Assembly: GCA_026397715.1 (NCBI GenBank)
Contig: JAPLUN010000375.1
Coordinates: forward strand, 1 to 32,468
Reading direction: 5' to 3'
DNA length: 32,468 nucleotides
From: Verrucomicrobiota bacterium
GTDB taxonomy: Bacteria > Verrucomicrobiota > Verrucomicrobiia > Verrucomicrobiales > Verrucomicrobiaceae
The notes under the pieces were generated by a model. It made no database searches and was not told where the DNA came from. It saw nothing but the letters and a program-made list of their open reading frames with translations. Position numbers and translations under genes: made by a program. This document shows positions 7,062 through 14,538 of the stretch, in pieces (the first letter of the stretch is position 1; each line of letters begins with the position of its first letter).

Positions 7062-8275
7062 TCGCCCGGCCCTCCCTTCATCTCAAAGCTGGCGCTGCCG
7101 TCGCTGGCAAAGGCTGGCGGCGGGCCGTTCAAGGCGAAAGGAGCCAGCGCTTCGATCGACTTGAGTTCCTGGGTGTACTTGAACGCCAGGGAAGCGTCCG
7201 GCATGCGCCCACGCAGACTCATACGCTCCGGTGTCCATTCCCAATGTGTGATGGAAACTTCCTTGGATGATTCAGGCTCCATGAGGTGCAGCAGGATTTG
7301 CTGCGGCCATGTGGTGGGATCCACGGCAGGCGCGACCTCCTGCCATGCCTTTTTGTGGTCCATGACACGCGAGGCACGCGGCGTGAGAACAGCGACTTTT
7401 TCACGCAGAAGGTTGCGCTCCTGCAAGGCCAGTGAAGTAAGCGTGGCGACGATTGCAATGGCCGCGGCGATCACCGTTCCAGCTGCCAGCGCCATGAAGC
7501 GCGTCTTGGAGCGGCGCGTCTGGCTTTGACGCTCGGCAGTGACATCCTGCGGCATGAGCAGACTGGAGCCACGCTCCGGCATCGTGGGTGCAGGCATGTC
7601 GCAGCGATAGGCTGCCAAACCGGTGACGCGCTGGATCTGCGTGATGTCGCCCTCGTCAATCCACAGCACAATGCTTTCGAGCCTGCCAAGCACGCCCTGA
7701 AAGCCGAGCTGGAGGCAGATGTTGTTGAGCTCTGCGAGTGCATTGACATCGAGCTTGTTCGCGGAAAGCGGTGTACAATAGACCAACTGCGACCCGCTGG
7801 TGATTGCGACGATAAGGCGACCCAGTTCACGGAAAATCGTGAGGCTGTTTTGCACCATCGGATAGCACAGTGCATGCAGAGTGACTTCATCAGGCAGCCG
7901 TGCGGTTTCGGTGAGTGGTGTCGGCAGGTCCTTGAGTGCAAGGATGCGTGTGAGGTATGCACCTTCCTTCCCCTGCATGTTGCGCACCTGAACAGTGGAC
8001 TCTTCATCCTCGGCCTTGATGCCCATGCGTTCGAGATGCAGCAACGCCATGCTGCGCAAATGCTCGGGCTGACCCTTGAGCCAGGCGGGCAGGGCCCAGA
8101 AATGAACGGCGGGAAGTGCGAGAACCCGACGCTGGGCGTCTTTGCCAAATCTGGCACCTTCGGCGTTTTGTTCTGCATGCAGCAGGCATGAAGCGCCCTC
8201 CGCACCCATCCAGCTTTGCCAGACTTGTGCGCCGGGGAGCAGCAGCTCGCAGGGAGGTTTACGTGTTTTTGCCAT
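7058..8275 (-). CDS. GspL/PilM-like T2SS protein
   Basis: 405 residues from ATG 8275 (MAKTRKPPCELLLPG). The frame is open further upstream, but that part is the shadow of the preceding gene. The N-terminal ~270 residues form an actin-like/PilM-type cytoplasmic domain, and GSSLLMPQDVTAE then leads into a transmembrane helix (about 265-285, FMALAAGTVIAAAIAIVATL). A periplasmic ferredoxin-like domain follows. This is the GspL layout; GspL recruits the GspE ATPase to the inner membrane. The start overlaps the end of gspK by 17 bases, and its stop overlaps the next start by four, as expected for a K-L-M block. Confidence 0.7.
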   Translation of the reverse strand: MAKTRKPPCELLLPGAQVWQSWMGAEGASCLLHAEQNAEGARFGKDAQRRVLALPAVHFWALPAWLKGQPEHLRSMALLHLERMGIKAEDEESTVQVRNMQGKEGAYLTRILALKDLPTPLTETARLPDEVTLHALCYPMVQNSLTIFRELGRLIVAITSGSQLVYCTPLSANKLDVNALAELNNICLQLGFQGVLGRLESIVLWIDEGDITQIQRVTGLAAYRCDMPAPTMPERGSSLLMPQDVTAERQSQTRRSKTRFMALAAGTVIAAAIAIVATLTSLALQERNLLREKVAVLTPRASRVMDHKKAWQEVAPAVDPTTWPQQILLHLMEPESSKEVSITHWEWTPERMSLRGRMPDASLAFKYTQELKSIEALAPFALNGPPPAFASDGSASFEMKGGPGE

Positions 8276-9290
8276 GGGCGGGGATTTCACCACGCCAGAC
8301 GGCCTTGCCGTCCTGCGTGATGAGGATGAGTTTGCGTTGCAAAGGGCCGAGCGAACCGACGCTTTCGATGCGGCGAATGGGACCGGCGAATTGAATCCAT
8401 TGAGTGAGCTGCTGAAGGATCTGCGGCTGATAGACGCCCAGCAACTGCGCCACCTGGGGCACGCTGCTGAGCCGCACATCATCCTGCGTATGCAGAGCGC
8501 CATCGCGACCGGAACGCAGCGTGAGCAGCGGCTGAATGCGCTCCAGCGGCAGATCTGCCAGCAGCGCTATGAGCTCAGGACGGGCGTCATTAATATCCAC
8601 GCGGCCATCGCCAAAAACGGTGAACCACTCGCGCCAGTCGGGCCGCTCGACGTTGACGATGTCCATGCCGCGAACCAGCAGCATCTCTTCGACTTCTTTG
8701 AACGGACGGTTGAACGGCAGGCCCTCGAAGCCCATCTTTTCGTAGTCGCGCTTTTCAGCGCCATTGAGGCTGACATTCTGATCAGCATCGACCCAGTCTG
8801 TCAGAGCATCGCACAAGGCGGAGACAAACTGCTCCTTGAAGCCCCAGCTGGTGAACAGCCGGCGCAGCAACACCTTGTCACCGGTCTGAATAAGATGGTT
8901 GGCGTTCAGCCGTGCCTCTTCGGCCACGAGCTTGACATTGTAGCCGCCGCCATCGTCTGAATTGAAGTGCAGCAACGGATCGTCCTCCCGCATGACGGGA
9001 TGACGCGCCACCTCAAGGCCCATTTCCGCATAACGTTTGGCAAAAATACGCCCGCGCATCATGCGCGTGTACTGCGAGTCAGCCTGCAGAGACTTCGCTC
9101 CTGCAAACAAGACCATTCCGAGAATCGCGATCATCCAGAACACCACGATGAGTGCGGAGCCGCGCTGCAAGGACGCCTGACGAAGAGTGCAAGACGAAGG
9201 AATGACGAAGCCCGAACGACGAGCGTGGACTTCCTGACGGGCAGCACTGCCCATCATTCCGTCTTCGGTCTTTGGAGGTTCAATGGTCAT
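8259..9290 (-). CDS. gspK: GspK, minor pseudopilin tip protein of T2SS
   Basis: 343 residues from ATG 9290, which overlaps the gspJ stop by four bases (ATGA). The prepilin-like signal is RG-SALIVVFWMIAILGMVLFAG, with cleavage expected after G44; position +5 is not Glu, as is usual for GspK. A large globular domain follows, with LCDALTDWVDADQNVSLNGAEKRDYE and VEEMLLVRGMD matching the GspK helical insert. GspK caps the pseudopilus together with GspI and GspJ. The 43-residue leader before the cleavage site is unusually long. It contains a stretch encoded by repeated GACGAAG/TGACGAA words (9178-9223), suggesting an inserted or expanded short repeat. Confidence 0.85.
   Translation of the reverse strand: MTIEPPKTEDGMMGSAARQEVHARRSGFVIPSSCTLRQASLQRGSALIVVFWMIAILGMVLFAGAKSLQADSQYTRMMRGRIFAKRYAEMGLEVARHPVMREDDPLLHFNSDDGGGYNVKLVAEEARLNANHLIQTGDKVLLRRLFTSWGFKEQFVSALCDALTDWVDADQNVSLNGAEKRDYEKMGFEGLPFNRPFKEVEEMLLVRGMDIVNVERPDWREWFTVFGDGRVDINDARPELIALLADLPLERIQPLLTLRSGRDGALHTQDDVRLSSVPQVAQLLGVYQPQILQQLTQWIQFAGPIRRIESVGSLGPLQRKLILITQDGKAVWRGEIPAHGKNT
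9178..9223. repeat. Degenerate TGACGAA-type short repeat inside gspK leader
   Basis: On the plus strand the words TGACGAAG, AAGACGAAGG, AATGACGAAG and GAACGACGAG follow one another irregularly. In gspK this encodes the residues SGFVIPSSCTLRQ of the leader peptide, ahead of the prepilin cleavage site. A closely similar repeat lies in the gspH leader at 10767-10800. Confidence 0.55.
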
Positions 9291-9955
9291 TGCGGCGGTG
9301 GTGCCTGCGGCACGCTGACCTGAGCCAGGTCGTTCGCGATCCAAAAGGTGTACTCGTGCTCACGCGGGTCGGCGGTGAAGGCAAACTTGAGCTTCATGAA
9401 GAGCGGCGGCTGCGGGCGTTTTTTCGGATCCCAGCTGGTGTACCATTTCTTTTCCTCCGGCTCATAGAACTGCCACTGCATCTGCTTGAGCCCGTCGAGG
9501 ATCGGCAGTTCGGCGATGAGGTTGTATTCTCCCGGCGTGCGGGCCTTGGGGTTGAGCTTGAAATGACGCACCACGAGGCTCAGGTCTTTGGTCTCCCGAT
9601 TGCGCACGACGCCAAACTCAACGGCATCAGCGAGCTTCAAATGACGCTCCCAGGCGAAGGGCATGAGGCCTCCGGCGATGAACATATTTCCCGAGGCACC
9701 GCGCGCGACTTTTTCCAGCCCGGCGCTGAGCTGGATGCCGGGGTCCATGGTTTCCAGATAGTCGCGCCACTGGGTGACGAAGTTGCTGATGCGGGTCTCG
9801 GCCACGCGAGCGGTGCTCATGGATTTGCCCAGCTGCATGGCGCCATTGGCCACGCCATAGACGGCGCTCAGGATGAAGCCGATGAGCGCCATGGCCATGA
9901 TGACTTCGAGCAGCGTGAACGCGGCCTTAGATCGGACTGTGGGGCGAATACACAT
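9287..9955 (-). CDS. gspJ: GspJ, minor pseudopilin of T2SS
   Basis: 222 residues with a type IV prepilin-like N-terminus, KAA-FTLLEVIMAMALIGFILSAVYG, including Glu at +5. The residue before the cleavage site is Ala (A12) rather than the usual Gly, which is odd. The C-terminal part (WQFYEPEEKKWYTSWDPKK, then PPLFMKLKFAF) has the GspJ-type pattern of a W-rich sheet followed by a P-x-x-hydrophobic strand. It starts 29 bases inside the end of gspI and ends with a four-base overlap into gspK. Alternative: another minor pseudopilin, but gene order I-J-K supports J. Confidence 0.78.
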   Translation of the reverse strand: MCIRPTVRSKAAFTLLEVIMAMALIGFILSAVYGVANGAMQLGKSMSTARVAETRISNFVTQWRDYLETMDPGIQLSAGLEKVARGASGNMFIAGGLMPFAWERHLKLADAVEFGVVRNRETKDLSLVVRHFKLNPKARTPGEYNLIAELPILDGLKQMQWQFYEPEEKKWYTSWDPKKRPQPPLFMKLKFAFTADPREHEYTFWIANDLAQVSVPQAPPPQ

Positions 9956-10340
9956 AGGTTTCCATGCTGCGTTTCATGCGCCGCGTGCGCCCGTCATTGA
10001 TCCATGCTTCGGCGCGGATGCGAAACATGTGGTCGAGCTTGACCTTGTCTTTGTTGATGAGTTCAACCTTCTCGATCGTGGCACTGGCGTCGATGTGATC
10101 AGCGGTTGGATTGAAGGAGATGCTGGCTGCCTTGAACTCGGGCTGATGCGCCACTTCGGCCAGCACAGACTCCAGCACACGCAGAACCTGCGCCTCCTGA
10201 CGCGCGGAGGTGGAGGCCTTGGCGATCTCCTCAATCGCACGCGTCATGCTGACGGCGACGAGGGAGAACAAGGCGAGGGCGAGAATGATTTCGAACAAGG
10301 CGAAACCATGCGCTGATGAGGATGTGCGGGTGTGTTTCAT
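9927..10340 (-). CDS. gspI: GspI, minor pseudopilin of T2SS
   Basis: 137 residues with a short leader (MKHTRTSSSAHG) and prepilin core FALFEIILALALFSLVAVSM; cleavage is expected after G12 and Glu lies at +5. The length and following sequence fit GspI, including ARQEAQVLRVLESVLAEVAH, comparable with the A...A..LA..... region of that family. The start overlaps the gspH stop by four bases (GGATGA). Its MKHT leader start is shared with gspG, suggesting common descent of leader sequences in this cluster. Confidence 0.75.
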   Translation of the reverse strand: MKHTRTSSSAHGFALFEIILALALFSLVAVSMTRAIEEIAKASTSARQEAQVLRVLESVLAEVAHQPEFKAASISFNPTADHIDASATIEKVELINKDKVKLDHMFRIRAEAWINDGRTRRMKRSMETYVYSPHSPI

Positions 10341-10858
10341 CCTTTGACCTGAACGGATTTGCGTTTCGCACAGGCGGTGAGCGGATCGAAACCGATCTCG
10401 ATCTGCCCCGCAGGGCCGCTGATACGAACCTCGATGGGTTCACAAATGCCGCTGGGACTGAACTCCCAGGCTTCGCCGCGTTTCGGCTTGCGGAAGGCTG
10501 CTTCGCCATAGCGACGAACCTGCAGCATGCCGCTGAACTCATCGCTCGTGCCAAACGCACCGGCGGAAAGCTCCATGCGTATTGTCTGCTGGCTGTTGAG
10601 CGCCTGCAGCATGTTTTGACGGGCGGTGGTTTCGATCATGGCCGCCGCACGCCGCAGCTTGTCTTCAGCGCGCACACCGGAGATGCTGACGGTGGCAATG
10701 CCAATGATCAGCAGAGTGATCGACATTGCGACGATGATCTCCAGCAGGGTGAAGCCCGATGTGCGGGAATGACGAATGCAGAATGACGAATGACGAATGC
10801 CGCGCTGAGCTTTCAGCGAGGCAGGCGTAGAATTCGTGATGTTTCTGAAATTCGTCAC
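10337..10858 (-). CDS. gspH: GspH-like minor pseudopilin of T2SS
   Basis: 173 residues from a GTG at 10858. The prepilin motif TSG-FTLLEIIVAMSITLLIIGIA places cleavage after G35, with Glu at +5. The mature domain (RRAAAMIETTARQNMLQALNSQQ, then beta-rich) fits GspH/FimT. The 35-residue leader is long. Residues 20-32 (GIRHSSFCIRHSR) are encoded by tandem ATTCGTC-type words (10767-10800). No ATG lies in frame before the core, so the start is uncertain: the true leader might be shorter and begin at an unusual codon. It follows gspG by 23 bases and overlaps gspI by four. Confidence 0.75.
   Translation of the reverse strand: MTNFRNITNSTPASLKAQRGIRHSSFCIRHSRTSGFTLLEIIVAMSITLLIIGIATVSISGVRAEDKLRRAAAMIETTARQNMLQALNSQQTIRMELSAGAFGTSDEFSGMLQVRRYGEAAFRKPKRGEAWEFSPSGICEPIEVRISGPAGQIEIGFDPLTACAKRKSVQVKG
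10767..10800. repeat. GAATGAC short tandem repeat inside gspH leader
   Basis: On the plus strand GAATGAC, GAATGCA, GAATGAC, GAATGAC, GAATGC run head to tail, an almost perfect 7-base tandem array. In the gspH direction it reads as ATTCGTC units and encodes repeated (I/S)RHSSF-like residues just ahead of the prepilin cleavage site. The sequence between here and gspG (10848-10880) has further ATTCGT and TTCGTCA words. Confidence 0.75.
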
Positions 10859-10881
10859 TTTAGTTTACTCGTTCGTTACTT

Positions 10882-11319
10882 TCACTGATCCCAGCTACCG
10901 ATGTCATCCGCGTTGTCTGCGACGCCATCCGGTCCGGCCGAGTAGACGTCGAAGCCGGTCTTGTCCTTCACGCCAGGGCGGCGGTAGTGATAGGCATTGC
11001 CCCAAGGGTCGATGGGCAGCTTCTTGAGCTTCGGACTCCAGCTTTGCGGAGCAGGGCGGCTGGTGGGTTTTTCAACCAGAGATGAGAGTCCTTGTTCGGT
11101 GGTGGGCAGGAACATGTTGTCCACTTCATATGCACGCAGGGCCGAGCTGATGCTGCTGATGTTGCCCTTTGCGGTGGTTTTTTTGCCGCCTTCAAGAACA
11201 CCGCCAAAATTGACGATGGCCGCGCCCACAAGGAGCGCCACGATGGCGAGCACGAGGATCATCTCGACGAGGGTGAAGCCGGACGTCGGGAGGCGTGGTT
11301 GGGTTTGGGTGTGTTTCAT
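10882..11319 (-). CDS. gspG: GspG, major pseudopilin of T2SS
   Basis: 145 residues. The leader MKHTQTQPRLPTSG is followed by FTLVEMILVLAIVALLVGAAI: cleavage after G14, Glu at +5. The mature domain carries the hallmark GspG features: TTEQGLSSLVEKP, LPIDPWGNAYHYRRPG and the C-terminal Ca2+-binding segment DVYSAGPDGVADNADDIGSW. GspG polymerises into the pseudopilus that pushes substrates through the secretin. It sits 27 bases after gspF and 23 before gspH in the same operon. This is the most diagnostic gene showing that the cluster is T2SS-like rather than a plain type IV pilus locus. Confidence 0.92.
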   Translation of the reverse strand: MKHTQTQPRLPTSGFTLVEMILVLAIVALLVGAAIVNFGGVLEGGKKTTAKGNISSISSALRAYEVDNMFLPTTEQGLSSLVEKPTSRPAPQSWSPKLKKLPIDPWGNAYHYRRPGVKDKTGFDVYSAGPDGVADNADDIGSWDQ

Positions 11320-11346
11320 GAGGATGTGTGGATGAGAACCGGGCGG

Positions 11347-12600
11347 CTATTTGTTGATGCTGGAAATGGTCTGGAAGATGGTGGTCATCATGAGGTAGGC
11401 CATGAGGCCGACCATGCCCGCCATGAGGCAGACGATGAGGGGCTGGATGAGCGCGGCGAGTGTGTCAATCTTCTTGCTGAGCTCACGGTCGAAGCGCTCG
11501 GCGGCGCGTTCGAGAGCAGCAGGCATGTCTCCGGTTTGCTCGCCCACGTTCACCATGTCGATGAGCAGCGGGGGGAACTGAGCACTACGGTCCAGCGCAC
11601 GGGAAAGCGCGACACCTTCACCCACATTGCGCATGACGCTTTCGAAGCCCTGCTGGAGGTAAGGATTGTCGATGGCCTGATGAGTCAGTTGCATGGCTTG
11701 CACGATGGTGAGTCCGTTTCCGAGAAGGTTGGCCATCGTCTCCAGAAACTGGACATAGAATCGTGCGCGGAAGATGCCGCCGAAGAGCGGAAGGCGAAGT
11801 TTAAAATGCGCCCAGGGAATGGCCGACTCGGGACGAGAGACCCACGCTTTGCCGAGAATGTAGGTGGCGATGCCGCCGAGGATGACCATCCACCAGGTGG
11901 CCTTGAAGGTGTCACTGATCTTCAGGATGATCTGCGCTGCCAAGGGCAGCGAGCCGCCGGTCGAGTCGAGCATCTCCGTGAGCTTCGGAATAAGATAGAC
12001 GACGAACAGCAGGGTGACGGCAACAGCGGCGACGATGAGAAACGCGGGATAGAGCAGCGCGGAGAGCACCTTGGACTTCAGCGCCTGCAAGGAGCGCATG
12101 TACTGTGCCTGACGCTTCAATATGGTGCTCAGCGAACCGCTGGCTTCACCCGCCGAGACGAGAGCGCAGAAGAGCTTGCCGAAGCTGGGACTCGTGGCCG
12201 CAATGGCCTTCGAGAACGCCATGCCATCGCGCACTTTGCTGCGCAAGACCGTTGCGAGTGTTTTGATGCCGGAGAGTTCACGGCGGCGTTCCATGGTGGC
12301 GAGCGCCGGCTCAAGCTGGATGCCTGCACCTACGAGGTCGGAGAGCTCTTCAATGAAGAGCACTACCTGAGGCAGCTTGAGCTTGATGGGACCACCCGGG
12401 ATGGTTTCGGCAGCCGCTGCACTCTGCTTGGCCTTGGCGGCAGTACTTGCGGATGTCTTGACGTCACCTGCGGCTTCGAGTTTGATGGGCTGAATTTTCT
12501 TTTTTCCGAGCAATGCAAACGCCTCGCTGCGATCCGACGCAGACAGCTCCCCGGTGATGAGACCGGAAGGACCGTGAGCGCTGTAAACGAAGGTGGGCAT
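11347..12600 (-). CDS. gspF: GspF/PilC, T2SS inner-membrane platform protein
   Basis: 417 residues. The N-terminal segment MPTFVYSAHGPSGLITGELSASD is typical of GspF/PilC. An Ala/Lys-rich linker (about 45-65) and two homologous T2SSF domains follow, each ending in membrane helices: LLYPAFLIVAAVAVTLLFVVYLIPKL (first) and PLIVCLMAGMVGLMAYLMMTTIFQTI (C-terminal). GEASGSL and GEQTGDMP are the paired family motifs. GspF is the polytopic inner-membrane protein on which GspE acts. It lies three bases after gspE. Confidence 0.92.
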   Translation of the reverse strand: MPTFVYSAHGPSGLITGELSASDRSEAFALLGKKKIQPIKLEAAGDVKTSASTAAKAKQSAAAAETIPGGPIKLKLPQVVLFIEELSDLVGAGIQLEPALATMERRRELSGIKTLATVLRSKVRDGMAFSKAIAATSPSFGKLFCALVSAGEASGSLSTILKRQAQYMRSLQALKSKVLSALLYPAFLIVAAVAVTLLFVVYLIPKLTEMLDSTGGSLPLAAQIILKISDTFKATWWMVILGGIATYILGKAWVSRPESAIPWAHFKLRLPLFGGIFRARFYVQFLETMANLLGNGLTIVQAMQLTHQAIDNPYLQQGFESVMRNVGEGVALSRALDRSAQFPPLLIDMVNVGEQTGDMPAALERAAERFDRELSKKIDTLAALIQPLIVCLMAGMVGLMAYLMMTTIFQTISSINK

Positions 12601-12603
12601 GGG

Positions 12604-14373
12604 TTAGGCAGCTAAACGAGTAGAAGGCATGGAGGTCGTCTGCGGCGCGTGGTTGCGATCGCTGGCGGCGGTGACGCTGAGGACTTCCTCGATGGTGGTT
12701 TCACCACTGAGCACTTTCTGGAAGCCATAGCCACGCATGGGGATGTAACCATCCTTGAGAGCCTGCTTGTGAAACTCGGCAGGATGCGCACGGCTGTTGA
12801 TGAGATGCTGCAACGCGTGTGTAACGAGACAGACTTCATAGATGGAGAGGCGGCCCTGGAAGCCGCTGCCACGGCAGGCTTCACAGCCCACGGCACGCAT
12901 GATTTTGCCGGACAGATGGGACGGAAAGCCGATGGACTTGAGATAGCTCTCCTCCACCTCGGTGGGTGTTTTGCACACGGGGCAGAGTTTGCGCACGAGT
13001 CGCTGGGCGAAGAAGGCGCGCACGGCACTGGAGACGAGGAAGGGCTCCACGCCCATGTCGATGAGACGGGTGATTCCGCCGATGGCGTCATTCGTGTGAA
13101 GGGTGCTGAAGACGAGATGGCCGGTGAGAGCGGCGCGCACGGCGATCTCGGTGGTTTCGAGGTCGCGCATTTCTCCGATCATCACCACATTCGGATCGCC
13201 ACGCAGAATGCTGCGCAGTCCTGCACCGAAGGTGAGGCCGATCTCGGGCTTCACGGCGATCTGCACGATGCCGGGCATCTTGTACTCCACGGGATCTTCG
13301 ATGGTGACGATGCGGCGATGCGTTTGATTGAGATCGGTGAGGAAGGCGTACAGCGTAGTGGATTTACCGCTGCCTGTCGGGCCAGTAATGAGAATGATGC
13401 CGTTGGGCAGCTTCAGCAGTTCATCGACGACAGGACGAATGTTGTCGGTCAGGCCGAGGCGGTTCACGGTGACCTGCTGCTGGGCGAGGAGACGCAGGCT
13501 GATGCTTTCGCCTTCGACCGAGGGGATGGTGGCGACACGCACGTCGATGGCGAGGCCGTCGAGTTCAAGATTGATGCGGCCATCTTGCGGGAGACGCTTC
13601 TCGGCGATGTCGAGACGCGCCATGATCTTGAGGCGGGCGATTACGGAAGCCTGCAGTGACTTGATATTCTCCGGCACTGGCAGTTCTTCGAGACGACCGT
13701 CAATGCGGTAGCGAATGCGCAGGCGGTCCTGCTGCGGCTCCACGTGGATGTCCGTGGCGCGTTGTTCGAGGCCACGACGGATGATTTGATTCACGAAGCG
13801 AACCACAGAGGCCTCTTCGTCCTCGGGTTCATCGAGCACGGTGACTTCATCCTTCAAATCTTCCGCGCCCCAGTCGGCACGACCGCGCAGGATTTTTTCA
13901 AACGTGTCTGCGCCGAGGCCATAGAGCTTTTGCAGGCCTTCGACAATGCGGGTGCGCTGCCCCACATGCCAGACGACCGGCATCGACAGACTCGCGGCCA
14001 CACGCTGATGCGCCACAAGACTGAGGGGATCAAACGTGGCGATGTGAAGCGTGCGCTCCGTCTCCGAGCCGTCATCGTTTTTTGTTTCTTCAGTGAAAAC
14101 GGGCAACAAGCGATGACGCAGAGCGATCTCCGCCGGCAGCATGCGGCGCATCCCCTGCTCTGTGGGCTGATCTTCATCCTTGGGCTCCCACCACGGCAGA
14201 CTGAGAGTCTTGGCCAGGGCCGTCAGGAAATCACGCTCGCGCACGCCCTCACAATCCAGCACCGCATCCACAAAGGAGGTTTGATTGAAGCACGCCTCCT
14301 CCACCGCCTGCCGCACAGCAGGAAGATCGGCACAACCCGAGTCTTTGAGGATCTGATCGATGAGTGGAAGCAT
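12604..14373 (-). CDS. gspE: GspE/PilB-type secretion ATPase
   Basis: 589 residues. An N-terminal MshEN/T2SSE_N-like domain (about 1-150) precedes the ATPase domain. Walker A is GPTGSGKSTT at 331-340. The Asp box is around 356-362 (VTIEDPVEY), Walker B is NVVMIGE around 395-401, and the His box is TGHLVFSTLHTNDA. A tetracysteine zinc motif is present as C464xxC467 and C497xxC500. All catalytic motifs are intact. GspE powers pseudopilus assembly from the cytoplasmic face. It is first in the operon; an AT-rich region upstream may hold the promoter. It could serve either T2SS or pilus assembly, but the neighbours point to T2SS. Confidence 0.94.
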   Translation of the reverse strand: MLPLIDQILKDSGCADLPAVRQAVEEACFNQTSFVDAVLDCEGVRERDFLTALAKTLSLPWWEPKDEDQPTEQGMRRMLPAEIALRHRLLPVFTEETKNDDGSETERTLHIATFDPLSLVAHQRVAASLSMPVVWHVGQRTRIVEGLQKLYGLGADTFEKILRGRADWGAEDLKDEVTVLDEPEDEEASVVRFVNQIIRRGLEQRATDIHVEPQQDRLRIRYRIDGRLEELPVPENIKSLQASVIARLKIMARLDIAEKRLPQDGRINLELDGLAIDVRVATIPSVEGESISLRLLAQQQVTVNRLGLTDNIRPVVDELLKLPNGIILITGPTGSGKSTTLYAFLTDLNQTHRRIVTIEDPVEYKMPGIVQIAVKPEIGLTFGAGLRSILRGDPNVVMIGEMRDLETTEIAVRAALTGHLVFSTLHTNDAIGGITRLIDMGVEPFLVSSAVRAFFAQRLVRKLCPVCKTPTEVEESYLKSIGFPSHLSGKIMRAVGCEACRGSGFQGRLSIYEVCLVTHALQHLINSRAHPAEFHKQALKDGYIPMRGYGFQKVLSGETTIEEVLSVTAASDRNHAPQTTSMPSTRLAA

Positions 14374-14538
14374 GAGGACGGAGCGCCTAAATTCGGCCTT
14401 ATAATACCGTATAATTATGGTTTTTCATAGAAATGGCAAGTTTTTAATACTTCCAAACCATTTAGACAGCCGAAAAGTTGAGGTAACCCAACCCTCGTTT
14501 GGCACTATTAGGGAGATCTACCCTGCCCCGACCGCCGC
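14374..14538 (-). promoter_or_regulatory. AT-rich upstream region of the T2SS operon (probable promoter)
   Basis: These 165 bases separate gspE from the upstream thioredoxin-like gene, which ends at 14539 on the same strand. Bases 14400-14460 are strongly AT-rich compared with their surroundings and include ATAATACCGTATAATTATGG. On the minus strand a TTGCCA (14434-14439) could serve as a -35, but no well-spaced TATAAT follows. No convincing terminator hairpin for the thioredoxin-like gene is visible. This is a probable promoter zone without a defined start site. Confidence 0.35.

Noticed and set aside
10767..10800. CRISPR-like array
   Set aside because: The unit is only seven bases with no spacers, and it lies in a coding leader.
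11092..12615. A 507-residue open frame on the plus strand opposite gspF and gspG
   Set aside because: It is the antisense shadow of gspF and gspG, which carry unambiguous family motifs. The translation is rich in His, Glu and Gly with no domain, as expected for antisense of high-GC coding DNA.
12649..13659. A 336-residue plus-strand open frame opposite gspE
   Set aside because: Antisense shadow of the GspE ATPase domain, whose Walker motifs are intact on the other strand.
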